From DAIDJD01 sp035485275 (lineage in GTDB: Bacteria; Oederibacteriota; JAJYGY01; DAIDJD01): a stretch of 64,000 bases of DNA. Below, piece by piece: positions 49,510 through 57,769 of the stretch. Position 1 is the stretch's first letter. Each line of letters begins with the position of its first letter. The notes beneath the pieces are model-generated. The model searched no databases. It saw only the letters and a list, made by a program, of their open reading frames with translations, and had not been told where the DNA came from. The stretch lies in NCBI GenBank assembly GCA_035485275.1, contig DATHOE010000012.1, positions 186,001-250,000 of the forward strand, written 5' to 3'. Position numbers and translations under genes: made by a program.

Positions 49510-51510
49510 TCAGAAAAGCAGCTTAACGCGCGGTTTCAAGCCGCGTAGATGGAAATCGGCCGCCATAGCGGCGTCTTGACGGGTTACCTGGGCGGTCGGG
49601 CGTCCGGAATTGCGACGCAGGCAGGCCGCAACGATCGCCTCGCGTAATACCAAGGCAGCTCTGCCGGAGTCCGCGCTGCAGGCCTGGAGCAGTTGCTCCC
49701 CAACGCCGTCTTCCATAGCCCAAGGCTCCAAGGCGGTATAATTTTCGCGTCCCCAGGCTACAAAATCGAATTCCTTTGTCTCCAGCAAGATGGTCCCCGT
49801 GACTTTTGGGAGCGGTGGCCAACCTTCGCCCCCGATCACCAATATCCCCGTGCCGCGGAAATTCAAGAAATCCATCAGCGGCCGGTTGGAACGGGAAGAG
49901 GTGTCCAATTCATCGATGGTACAGCCCAGCACTGGAAGGATGCCCGCCGCCCAGGCTTGGGACAGCGCTCCTGAGAGAAATTCATGCCGTTTGTAACGGT
50001 CATCCTCATCCTTGGCGCGGGTTAGACCGAGCAAGCTTTCCCACCTCATTTGAAGTCCCGCGACCTTAGCGACCATTACCGCGGCGTTATATCCGGTGTC
50101 GAGGTCTTTGCATTCAAGTGCGATTTTTTGTTGGAATTTCCAATTGTGGGAAGTCTCAGGAAGGTCGATGAGGACTTTCAACCTTAAACCCAACTTCACC
50201 AGCTCCCAGCGTGACGAACGGGCTATTTTGTGGCGCACGATGGCGATGTTATTTCGGTCGGGCATCTCCGGCCAATCCAAATCGACGCTTATCTGGGCCT
50301 TCGCTTCCGCATCAAGGGTCACCGCGTCGAGGGTTAGCAGACCCAAACTGTCCGCGCGCGCTGCGGCGTTACGTATGAGGCCCCCCGTGAGCTCATAGCG
50401 CCGCGCGACGCCTTCGACCGTCCCCTGGGCCGATGGAGTCCGAAGATGCCGCTTCCAAAGCTCGGCCCTTTCCGCCGTGTTCGGGATTTTGAACAGAATT
50501 TGATTTTGGAAACGTCGCTGAAAAGCCTCGTGGAGGTTTAGCCAGCCCTGATTCATCGCTCCCATCACCACGCCGGGATGGTTCTGCAGAACCTGTAGCA
50601 GGGCGGCCGATGCCGCCGATGGGCCGCGGCGCATCGCCTCTTTGTCCATCCAACGCCCGCACTCATCCAGGAATAGCACGGCACCCTCGATTCGAGCGGC
50701 GGCGGCGGCACGTTCGAAAAACAGGGATTCGTTTTCCTCGTGTGAAGCCCGGGCCGAGAGCAGCGGGAGCCCCAATTCGCCGGCAATGGCGCCGGCGCTA
50801 AGGGTTTTGCCGGTGCCAGCCCTTCCCCACAGAAGTGCGCAACGGCTGAGCGCGGTCGGATCCTTGCATAGCTTGAGAAAGGACTCCAATTCGCGGCGTG
50901 TCTGGGGGTTCAAGACCAGATCGCCCAGGCGCTTGGACGGTTGGTCGAGGGACAGGTTCTCGTCCAGTTGGCGGGTTTCTGATGCGTCGCCGGGATACAA
51001 AAGGCTGGCGAGGAAGGGAGTGAGCCGGACCGCACCTTCCAGGGGCGTGGCCGCGCCGGTGCGCGAGATCAGGCGCCGCGAGGTCAAACTGCCTTGAGGC
51101 AGCAGGCGCTGTGCTATCTGGACGCGCCAAGCCTCGCTTGGGCCGCCCAGCCAGGTCACAAGGTTTTCGGCGCTTAGCGCCTGGATCGGATGCCCAGGGG
51201 AATGTTCGGAGACATTTTTTAGTTCGATGTAACCATAACCACTGCGTAGTCTGCGCCGGAGGCCCAGGTCCTGGCCCTCTAGGTACAGGCCTGCCAAGAC
51301 AAGTCGGTCCAGCGGGGACTCTGTCAGGCGGGACACCCGTCCGGCCACCGAAGCCCGGTTGCCACTTTCGGCCGCAATTTGCCTTAAAGCTTCCTCGGGT
51401 TCCTCCCCACTTTCGGCCATGCGACGCAGGGTCGTCATCCAGGCGGAGTCAGGATCCGGGACTGACGAATGTTGGATCTGCGTGGCGGCGGAAGCGGTTG
51501 GTGACGGCAT
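49510..51510 (-). CDS. AAA+ ATPase partner of ClpP-like protease, copy 2
   Basis: A 666-residue paralogue of the ATPase at 22398. A helical N-terminal region (about 20-200) is followed by a AAA+ core: Walker A GRAGTGKT (229-236), Walker B FLDE (280-283), sensor-1 Asn320 in AMNQGW, arginine-finger QRRF (331-334), sensor-2 GGLIRNAAAR. The C-terminal half is much more divergent from copy 1 than the core, as expected for a substrate-recognition part, yet both proteins end in a hydrophobic pair plus Phe (VKLLF here). No ClpX-type IGF loop was seen. Confidence 0.8.
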   Translation of the reverse strand: MPSPTASAATQIQHSSVPDPDSAWMTTLRRMAESGEEPEEALRQIAAESGNRASVAGRVSRLTESPLDRLVLAGLYLEGQDLGLRRRLRSGYGYIELKNVSEHSPGHPIQALSAENLVTWLGGPSEAWRVQIAQRLLPQGSLTSRRLISRTGAATPLEGAVRLTPFLASLLYPGDASETRQLDENLSLDQPSKRLGDLVLNPQTRRELESFLKLCKDPTALSRCALLWGRAGTGKTLSAGAIAGELGLPLLSARASHEENESLFFERAAAAARIEGAVLFLDECGRWMDKEAMRRGPSAASAALLQVLQNHPGVVMGAMNQGWLNLHEAFQRRFQNQILFKIPNTAERAELWKRHLRTPSAQGTVEGVARRYELTGGLIRNAAARADSLGLLTLDAVTLDAEAKAQISVDLDWPEMPDRNNIAIVRHKIARSSRWELVKLGLRLKVLIDLPETSHNWKFQQKIALECKDLDTGYNAAVMVAKVAGLQMRWESLLGLTRAKDEDDRYKRHEFLSGALSQAWAAGILPVLGCTIDELDTSSRSNRPLMDFLNFRGTGILVIGGEGWPPLPKVTGTILLETKEFDFVAWGRENYTALEPWAMEDGVGEQLLQACSADSGRAALVLREAIVAACLRRNSGRPTAQVTRQDAAMAADFHLRGLKPRVKLLF

Positions 51511-51710
51511 AGGGGTATCCGAACGAGAGGCTTGATATCTTTGACTTGAGTTAGCTTACATGGCACCTGGGACATTCCTAAACTTGAGCAAATCCAAGGG
51601 ACTTTCGGCCATCCGAAAACGTAAGCCATACCAAACCCCTTTTGCGACGGCTCGGTGTTGGGCTATGATTGGGGGGCATTTGAGTCCGTTATCGATGAGG
51701 TTCCACGATT

Positions 51711-52670
51711 ATGGCCGAAAACCTTGAACGCCAGCTCGCCGTGATGGCCCTCCTAGCCGGGGCGAAACGTGGCATTTCGCGTGACGACATTTTTCAGCGT
51801 TTGGAAAACTTCTATCCCGCGGCTACGGCAAAGCAGGCGGTTGCGGCAAAGAAGATGTTTGCCAGGGACCTGGAGTCCCTGGCCACTATGGGCTTACCGG
51901 TCCTGTCCGTCGGGGAGGACGGCGAGGATTTGTACCGCCTCGCCGGCATGGGTGAAACCCTGCCTGACGATTTTTCCTTGAGCGTTTCCGAGGCTAGCGG
52001 GCTACGGGCATTGCTGGACGACCCCGTTGTGAGCCAGCAATTGGCGTCCCCCAGCGCGCGGGTCCTGTCCAATCTTTTGGCCTTCCATGCCCCCTTTGAT
52101 TTGGAAGGACAGGGCGAGAACAAGGAGGGAAGCGCCTTGGATGCACGCCTCTCCCGCCTTATGGCCATGGCCCGCGACAAGTCGGCCGCCCAGGTCGACT
52201 ATCCCTCCCGGACTGGCGCTGTGGAGACTAGGGTCATCAGTCCCATCGGCGGCTGGCTGCACCGCGGTCTGCCCTATGTCGTTGCTGTGTGCCACCGGGA
52301 CCAGAGTCCCAAGACCTTTTCCGTGGCAAAGATCGCCCGCCTTGAAGCCGGCGCCGAGGCCTTTCGGGAGCCCTCAAAGGATTTCAAGTTCGAGGAGCAC
52401 GCGAACCGGAACGCCTTCAGGCTGGAGAACGCGATCGGATTGCGCAAGGTGCAGATCAGAATCTCGGCGGAGGAAAGCTGGCGCCTGAAGGAGCGGGCTC
52501 CTTGGTCCGTGGTGGAGAATTATCCCGACGGCGCGGTGCGGGCCGAGTTTGAGGTCAGTTCCCCCCGCCGCTTTTACCGGATGATCTTGGGATATGGACG
52601 TTTCGCCGAGATCCTGGGGCCGCCTGAGATCCGGTCGGAGTTCGCCGCCTTTTTGAAGGCGCGTCTATGA
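51711..52670 (+). CDS. WYL-domain regulator, first of pair (PafB-like)
   Basis: A 319-residue regulator: N-terminal winged helix (LAVMALLAGAKRGISRDDIFQRL, about 9-31), a middle helical part and a WYL domain (about 165-235; ISPIGGWLHRGLPYVVAVC, then FSVAKIARLEAG), followed by a WCX-like C-terminal extension (about 245-319). WYL proteins sense nucleic-acid ligands and control DNA-damage or phage-defence genes. Divergent from the AAA+/ClpP module across a 200-base gap and overlapping the next WYL gene. Confidence 0.85.
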   Translation: MAENLERQLAVMALLAGAKRGISRDDIFQRLENFYPAATAKQAVAAKKMFARDLESLATMGLPVLSVGEDGEDLYRLAGMGETLPDDFSLSVSEASGLRALLDDPVVSQQLASPSARVLSNLLAFHAPFDLEGQGENKEGSALDARLSRLMAMARDKSAAQVDYPSRTGAVETRVISPIGGWLHRGLPYVVAVCHRDQSPKTFSVAKIARLEAGAEAFREPSKDFKFEEHANRNAFRLENAIGLRKVQIRISAEESWRLKERAPWSVVENYPDGAVRAEFEVSSPRRFYRMILGYGRFAEILGPPEIRSEFAAFLKARL

Positions 52671-53662
52671 GCCCGAAGCCGGCCGGAAAAAAGAGGGTCG
52701 TGTGGACCGTGGCCCGGATGCTCAAGGTGTTGGCCGCGGGTGTGCGTGGCCGGGGCAAGCATGCGCCCAGCATCCAGGAAGTCGAGGCCAGGTATGGCAT
52801 CGGCATCCGCGAGTTGCTTCGCCTCTCTTACCGCCTTTCGGCGGCTGAGGACTTTTCTCCGGCGGGACAACTACCTTTGCAGCTCTTCTTTGACCAGGGC
52901 GCCGGGGATACCCGCCTGTTGGGTTCGCAGGGGGCCGACGCCCTGGTGCAAATATCCCGCCTCAGCAAGGCGGATGCTATCCTCGCGGCTGATGCCCTGG
53001 AAAACCTCGCCGTGGAACCCGAGGCCGGTGAAGCCTGCCGCCATCTGGCGCTAAGATTGCGCAAGGCGGTGGGGAGCCTTGCCGCAGATTCCCGCTTCCT
53101 CTATCGCCCCTCGGATCCGCGGGCCACATTGACGAAAGTCGCCTTGGTCAGGGAGGGGCTGAATGAGCGCCACACGCTGGCTTTTGAATATCGTGGGCCC
53201 GCCTCCAAGTCGGCGGGTCGTGTGGCAGATCCCCTTTCCCTGAGGCGAGACAACGGGTCATGGCGCGTTCTGGGATGGGACCATCACAGGGAGGCGCTAC
53301 GGACATTTGCCGTGGACCACATGGCCAAAATCGTGGTTACGGAACACGTCTTTGAATGGCCCAAGGGGATCGCCCCCAAGGCGGTGAAGTCCCGCGACCT
53401 GAGCATCTATCAGCCCACAGGTAAGGAAACTGAGGTCATACTAAGGGTCACACGGCGGGTGGCTGGGGAATGGAAGAGCGCATTCAAGAAGGTCGGCAAG
53501 CCCGGCAAGGACTCCTGGTGCGACGTGAGCATCATGGCGGCCTCCACCGAATGGTTGGTGCGGACGTTTCTGCCGATGGTGGACGAGGTGCAGGTTATTG
53601 GGCCGGAGAGCGTCAGGCAGCATTGGCGAGCGGAAATCGGTTTTTTGTCCGGCAGGGCCTGA
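52667..53662 (+). CDS. WYL-domain regulator, second of pair (PafC-like)
   Basis: A 331-residue partner: N-terminal helix-turn-helix (RMLKVLAAGVRGRGKHAPSIQEVEARYGI, about 14-42), WYL core (about 180-245; VADPLSLRRDNGSWRVLGWDHH, RTFAVDHMAKI) and WCX-like tail. The 4-base overlap with the first WYL gene indicates a heterodimer, the arrangement of PafB and PafC in actinobacteria. Its 3' end is partly duplicated downstream. Confidence 0.82.
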   Translation: MSPKPAGKKRVVWTVARMLKVLAAGVRGRGKHAPSIQEVEARYGIGIRELLRLSYRLSAAEDFSPAGQLPLQLFFDQGAGDTRLLGSQGADALVQISRLSKADAILAADALENLAVEPEAGEACRHLALRLRKAVGSLAADSRFLYRPSDPRATLTKVALVREGLNERHTLAFEYRGPASKSAGRVADPLSLRRDNGSWRVLGWDHHREALRTFAVDHMAKIVVTEHVFEWPKGIAPKAVKSRDLSIYQPTGKETEVILRVTRRVAGEWKSAFKKVGKPGKDSWCDVSIMAASTEWLVRTFLPMVDEVQVIGPESVRQHWRAEIGFLSGRA

Positions 53663-53740
53663 AGCTAAAAACCCTTTATTTACAAACTTAATTCTGATGT
53701 CCCTGGGGCTCCGTATAGTGGCGCAATCATCCATCGGACC
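53633..53740 (+). repeat. WYL 3' end plus downstream region, copy 1
   Basis: Begins at the codons for EIGFLSG near the end of the second WYL gene and continues through AAAACCC-TTTATTT and ATGTCC-TGG. It is repeated in degraded form at 53992-54095. TATAGT at 53714-53719 may be a -10 element for the next small gene. Confidence 0.6.
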
Positions 53741-53788
53741 TCTGGAAGCAGTGCCTGATTCCCAGGGGATTTTTATTTGAGGTATGGC

Positions 53789-53986
53789 ATGAGGACAATA
53801 TTCAAGCTCGGGCTCTACGCGGCGTCAGTAGCCGTGGTCATGGGACTTATCCTCGCCGCCGGAGCCGCCGGGTTCACGGCCGGGCTGTGTGTTGGCGGAG
53901 CGGCTGGCTGGTGGATCGGTCGCCGTCGGCTGGCGGGCAAGCAGCCGCAATTCGTGGATATGCCCGCGGCTGAGGCGCGGGCATAG
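53789..53986 (+). CDS. Small glycine-rich membrane protein (65 residues)
   Basis: One or two hydrophobic helices (LGLYAASVAVVMGLILAAGA, GFTAGLCVGGAAGWWIG), then a basic RRRLAGK patch and short tail. GAGG six bases before the ATG at 53789 is preferred over the TTG at 53777. It is bracketed by the duplicated WYL 3' end. Small membrane proteins of this type may be effectors or envelope micro-proteins; no family recognised. Confidence 0.55.
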   Translation: MRTIFKLGLYAASVAVVMGLILAAGAAGFTAGLCVGGAAGWWIGRRRLAGKQPQFVDMPAAEARA

Positions 53987-53991
53987 GGGTC

Positions 53992-54095
53992 GAAATAGGC
54001 TTTCTGGCCGGCAGCAGGACCTAAAGCCAAAAAAACCTTTATTTCCAATACGAATCTCAATGTCCTTGGCGTCAGCTAGAGTTAGCCATCGACGG
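53992..54095 (+). repeat. WYL 3' end plus downstream region, copy 2 (remnant)
   Basis: GAAATAGGCTTTCTGGCCGG corresponds to the WYL-gene end at 53633, and AACCTTTATTTCC with ATGTCCTTGG continues the match. It contains no start for a WYL gene; it is a leftover of a tandem duplication. Confidence 0.6.
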
Positions 54096-54115
54096 CATTT
54101 TTCTCTGAGGGTCCC

Positions 54116-54223
54116 ATGCACGGATTTCATGGCGGAAATGGCGGCGGGTTCCTGGGTTTGCTGCTGGTGATAGGGTTTGTGGCACTGATCGTGTCCTTGT
54201 GCCGGTCCTCCGAGTCGAAATAG
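54116..54223 (+). CDS. 35-residue single-helix micro-membrane protein
   Basis: ATG 54116 to TAG 54221-54223. His/Gly-rich N-terminus (MHGFHGGNGGG), one hydrophobic helix (FLGLLLVIGFVALIVSL) and a short polar tail. GAGGG four bases upstream. Below usual annotation size limits, but start, ribosome site and helix are convincing. Confidence 0.5.
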   Translation: MHGFHGGNGGGFLGLLLVIGFVALIVSLCRSSESK

Positions 54224-54265
54224 ACCCATCGGTCGTCGCTTCAAGGACTAGAAACATCAAGAGTT

Positions 54266-54380
54266 GGGCTGACGCCCACGCCAACCTGTCCATTCGGGCA
54301 AGGTGGCTTCGCCAGGGCTGGCACTAACAGGCCCTGGCGGATGTGGCCTCACACGAGGCAAGGCACGGATGCGTCAGCCC
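54266..54380 (+). ncRNA. Structured RNA, candidate riboswitch or sRNA
   Basis: A closing helix of ten pairs joins GGGCTGACGC (54266-54275) and GCGTCAGCCC (54371-54380). Inside are three hairpins: GCCA-x-C-x-TGTCC with GGGCA-x-G-x-TGGC around ATTC (about 54280-54310), a perfect nine-pair CGCCAGGGC/GCCCTGGCG (54310-54318 and 54331-54339), and GCCTC/GAGGC (about 54346-54359). The last bases of the closing helix also belong to the downstream hairpin, so the two compete. Confidence 0.55.
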
Positions 54381-54406
54381 TCCTTCACCCACAAGGAGGG
54401 CTTTTT
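54378..54406 (+). terminator. Terminator / ribosome-site-sequestering hairpin
   Basis: CCCTCCTT (54378-54385) pairs with AAGGAGGG (54393-54400), followed by CTTTTT. AAGGAGGG is also the ribosome site of the gene starting at 54408, so the hairpin could stop transcription or block translation. It shares CCC (54378-54380) with the closing helix of the upstream RNA. Confidence 0.65.
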
Positions 54407-54407
54407 C

Positions 54408-55193
54408 ATGTCTACAGAAAAGTGGTTAGACGAATTTGCCGTAGCAGTCCAGGGGCCAGACCTAGACCTCGACTCAAATCGGCTCTTCAAAAATGCTGTT
54501 CCGACCCTTGGTAGGTTGCTGTTTGAGCTGACCAAACTAGGGGTGCTGGAGAAGGAGATACCCGATGTCTATGACGGTATCCCCTTTGGGGTTTTTGGAG
54601 GGTTTAGTTTACAGCGACTTGATTTGGGATCGCTGCTAAGGGCGTGGAAGTTGGGTGGGTTTAGGGATGGCTGTCCGAAATGCAAAAGCGAGAAGAGTGT
54701 CCTAGTTTTCTTTGTTGGGGGATCTCCTCTCAGCGGCGCATGTGGATGGACGGGAGTTTGCCAACAATGCGGGGGCTTGCATTCGTTCCCAAATACAATC
54801 TCGCATATCGTTCAGAGGTGTGCGTATTGCAAGGAAAAGCATACATCAACGGCTTGGCCCGAAGGTCTAACATTTGGGGGCTGGTGTGGGAAACTAAGCG
54901 ACTACAGAAAGTTGGTCGGAAATTTTATGTCGAGCAAGAACCATCCGACCAATCAACGTTTTGTCAGATCAGTCCCTGAAAAGCCCCAGGGTAGTCGTTA
55001 TGGATTCGAACAAGCGGACATGACTACCTCGCGGACCCTGAAGGCTTTTGGTCTTCGGCGGGAAGGCAATACGATCGTATCCGATGACGCAGAGGCAGTC
55101 GTATTGGGAGAATTTAATGACGAAGAAATGAAGGCAATTGAGAAGCGAGAGGAGCTGGCACGAAAGAGGAGAGATAAGAGGAATAGGCGTTAG
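54408..55193 (+). CDS. Zinc-ribbon protein of unknown function
   Basis: A 261-residue cytoplasmic protein. Cys pairs in CPKC (about 90), CQQC (about 118) and CAYC (about 136) make one or two zinc ribbons in the middle; the N-terminal part is helical and the C-terminus is very basic (KREELARKRRDKRNRR), as in nucleic-acid binding proteins. ATG 54408 is preceded by AAGGAGGG at 7 bases. GC content is lower than in the neighbours, suggesting recent transfer. Confidence 0.55.
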   Translation: MSTEKWLDEFAVAVQGPDLDLDSNRLFKNAVPTLGRLLFELTKLGVLEKEIPDVYDGIPFGVFGGFSLQRLDLGSLLRAWKLGGFRDGCPKCKSEKSVLVFFVGGSPLSGACGWTGVCQQCGGLHSFPNTISHIVQRCAYCKEKHTSTAWPEGLTFGGWCGKLSDYRKLVGNFMSSKNHPTNQRFVRSVPEKPQGSRYGFEQADMTTSRTLKAFGLRREGNTIVSDDAEAVVLGEFNDEEMKAIEKREELARKRRDKRNRR

Positions 55194-55691
55194 GGCAGCT
55201 TCACTTCAGAGCTCCTTGATGGTCCCCCAGAGAAAAAGATCAGTTAGAGGTTTTGGCTATGACCGATTTTCGGGGAAAGAAATGGGGCAGGGGAGGGGTG
55301 AAATGGCAATGGGTGCTGAACGCACCAGGATGTGGACTTGGCCGAAGGTTGAACTTGTCCATAGGGGCAAGTAAACTCTATTACTGCCGCCTGAGGTGGT
55401 CGGACGCAAGATGGCACGGCATAGGTCCCAGTGGAAGCTAAGCCTTGCACCCTCGCCGGTGCACAGCACATGACGGCTCGAAAGGCGTCGAAAGTGGCGT
55501 CGGGAAAGCTGGGGCAGGGGACTCTTGATCGCCAGTGGTGGCCAGGGTCAATTACGACTTCGGCGGCTTTTGGGTACCGTAGGGGTCACCTACCTCGATT
55601 TTACGACAAGCGAGGTAGGTAATCTTGATTTGACGTTTACGAGGTAGACCAAAATAGCAGAGCTCCTAGTAACTTAACTCGTGGAAAATAC
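55194..55691. other. Gene-free stretch with palindromic CGAGGTAG sites
   Basis: About 500 bases without a convincing gene. ACCTACCTCG (55588-55597) and CGAGGTAGGT (55611-55620) form a perfect ten-base inverted repeat, and a third CGAGGTAG follows near 55640, about 50 bases before the GIY-YIG gene. The sites are good operator candidates for the restriction cluster. Confidence 0.5.
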
Positions 55692-56618
55692 ATGGCAGCT
55701 GCCTTTACAATTCGAATTTTCGTTCCCGACGGTGATCCCGAGGGAGTCCGGATAATCGACAAAATGAATTGGACGGGCATCGGTATAGCGTTTCCACGCG
55801 CTGCTTGGACCACATTACGATCGCGGCCAGAGATGAAAGGCATCGGTGTATATATTCTTACGGGCTATGACACACAGGACGAGGATTTGCCAAAAATTTA
55901 CATTGGCCAGGCTGATGGCATCAACGAACGAATTGATTCACATGCGGATAAAAAGGATTTCTGGGATTCCGGCATAGTGTTTGTGTCGGCTAATAGAGGT
56001 CTCAATCGGGCCCATGTGACCTGGCTTGAATATGCATTAATAAAGCGGGCGATTGAGGCCAAGCGCTGTCACTTAGATAATGGGAACACACCACAGGAAC
56101 CTGTTTTGACGGAAGCTGAAAAAGCAGACACCCAGGCATTTCTTAAGGAAATTCTCCAGATACTTCCGCTCGCAGGATTGCGGGCGTTTGAAATTATTAA
56201 ACCGGTAGTGACTCTAAGTAATGGGAACGAAATTCTCCATTCAAATCCGGGCATTACAAATTTTGACACTATTATTGTTCCAGCCCAAAAGGAAGGTTTC
56301 GAAAGAGTATTTTTAGGCGAAGACTGTTGGCACGCAATTCGAATTTCAGGTGGAATGCTCGACAAGATTAGGTTTATCGCTGCATATCAGTCCCAGCCTG
56401 TGTCGGCTGTTACCCATTTTGCAAAAGTAGATAGGATCGAGCCTTATGGAGAAGGCGGGAAGTACAAGGTCATATTTTCCGAAAAGGCCGAAGCAATCGG
56501 TCCAATCCCATACGCTGACGCACCAATGGGGGCAATGCAGGGGCCAAGGTACTCAACATTCGAAAAATTGAAATCAGCAAAGAAGCTTACAGACCTGCTG
56601 GGTCAAAAGGGCAAGTAA
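55692..56618 (+). CDS. GIY-YIG nuclease-domain protein
   Basis: A 308-residue protein. The GIY-YIG core is at about 50-125: GIGVYILTG, IYIGQAD, then Arg79-like ERIDSHADKKDFW and the downstream catalytic Glu in VTWLEYALIKRA. The C-terminal part (about 170-308) is a separate, unrecognised domain. It begins an AT-richer block with two further candidate nuclease genes on the same strand and two DNA methyltransferases facing it, so a role in restriction is likely. Confidence 0.78.
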   Translation: MAAAFTIRIFVPDGDPEGVRIIDKMNWTGIGIAFPRAAWTTLRSRPEMKGIGVYILTGYDTQDEDLPKIYIGQADGINERIDSHADKKDFWDSGIVFVSANRGLNRAHVTWLEYALIKRAIEAKRCHLDNGNTPQEPVLTEAEKADTQAFLKEILQILPLAGLRAFEIIKPVVTLSNGNEILHSNPGITNFDTIIVPAQKEGFERVFLGEDCWHAIRISGGMLDKIRFIAAYQSQPVSAVTHFAKVDRIEPYGEGGKYKVIFSEKAEAIGPIPYADAPMGAMQGPRYSTFEKLKSAKKLTDLLGQKGK

Positions 56619-56680
56619 AATGAAAAACGAGAGAAATATTCTGGGATCACTGATTTGATCATTAGAGTAAAGGAGCTAGA

Positions 56681-57769
56681 GTGAGCCAAATTTCCATTTA
56701 TTACCATGATCCTGTCGAAGTAGATCCTTTGACGAGTTGGACGGGACTTTGTACACCACTTCGCAGAGCCACAAGGATTGACATTGCGACGGTAAAAATA
56801 CGTGCAATTACCGAACTATTCAGTTACGCTCGTCCAGATGTCGTTATTTCGGTAGATGGTCGGCCCGTGGTATCAATTGAACAAACGGCCATGAATCCAA
56901 GTGGGCATAATATACCCCAACGTTTTTCTTTTCAGGTTCGTGCAGCGGAAATGAACGTACCTTCTATACTTTATTATCCAGAAAAATCTCGTCGCACATT
57001 TTCAGATCCCAATGTTCGCTATTTAAATACTAGAGTACCCCTCGCGCAAAAACGATTATCTCAGATTTATAATGTTCCGGCTTTATCTTCATTTTGGCCA
57101 ATCGATAGTCGGAAGTTGCCGGACACAAAGCCATCCTCTCAAAAAAGGATGGCCGATTTAGTTTCCGCGTTTGTTAATTATTCTGACCCAACAGTCGATA
57201 TATTTTCTCTTTCCGAAGTAAAATTAGCTTTGGCTGAAATGGATAGAACGGTTTCTATGTATTCAGAACGTCTTAGAAAAAATGTTTCTGTCCGAAAGTA
57301 CTTCAAAGCTGGGATTTCTACATCAGAGACGTCCAAAGGGGACAGAATAGATCCTCCCAACGGGGCGCAATTGGAAAAGACATCTGATTTTATTGCAAAA
57401 TTAGGAATTGATTTTAAGGGGGCCGAAGCGAAGGCAATAGAGAAAAAATTTCGTGGTAGACCATATACGTTAGTTTTTACCGGAACTGCAAATAAAGCAA
57501 AAAGCGACTCAGAGCATCCATGGCCGGGATATTTATCACTTTTTGATATATTGTATTGCCGCAGTGGTTGTGCCCAGAGTGAGCGGAACATAAATTTAGT
57601 CTATCGATTGCCCGTATCGAGTTCCAATTTTCTTGAAAGAATAAATAAAAAACCAACACCACCCACTGCTACTCATATAGTTGATACGTTTGCTGATTTG
57701 TTGATATTGAATGGCGGTATTGTCGCCGGAAAGCCAATGCGAGGATCGATAGATGCCTGTAGAATTTGA
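56681..57769 (+). CDS. Candidate restriction endonuclease subunit
   Basis: A 362-residue protein. RPDVVISVDGRPVVSIEQT (about 51-69) has the Asp / Glu-x-Thr layout of a PD-(D/E)XK-like active site. The rest is unrecognised. GTG start with AAGGAG five bases upstream, overlapping the next gene by 17 bases. GC content is distinctly low and codon use AT-rich compared with the 5' half of the window. Confidence 0.5.
   Translation: MSQISIYYHDPVEVDPLTSWTGLCTPLRRATRIDIATVKIRAITELFSYARPDVVISVDGRPVVSIEQTAMNPSGHNIPQRFSFQVRAAEMNVPSILYYPEKSRRTFSDPNVRYLNTRVPLAQKRLSQIYNVPALSSFWPIDSRKLPDTKPSSQKRMADLVSAFVNYSDPTVDIFSLSEVKLALAEMDRTVSMYSERLRKNVSVRKYFKAGISTSETSKGDRIDPPNGAQLEKTSDFIAKLGIDFKGAEAKAIEKKFRGRPYTLVFTGTANKAKSDSEHPWPGYLSLFDILYCRSGCAQSERNINLVYRLPVSSSNFLERINKKPTPPTATHIVDTFADLLILNGGIVAGKPMRGSIDACRI

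Noticed and set aside
54241..54300. CTGA and GAAA near the 54.2 kb leader considered as a hammerhead ribozyme core
   Set aside because: The conserved CUGAUGA core is not present (reads CTGACG), and the stems do not form a three-way hammerhead junction.
55138..55622. Several short frames in 55.2-55.6 kb
   Set aside because: No ribosome sites, mixed strands and no domain-like composition.
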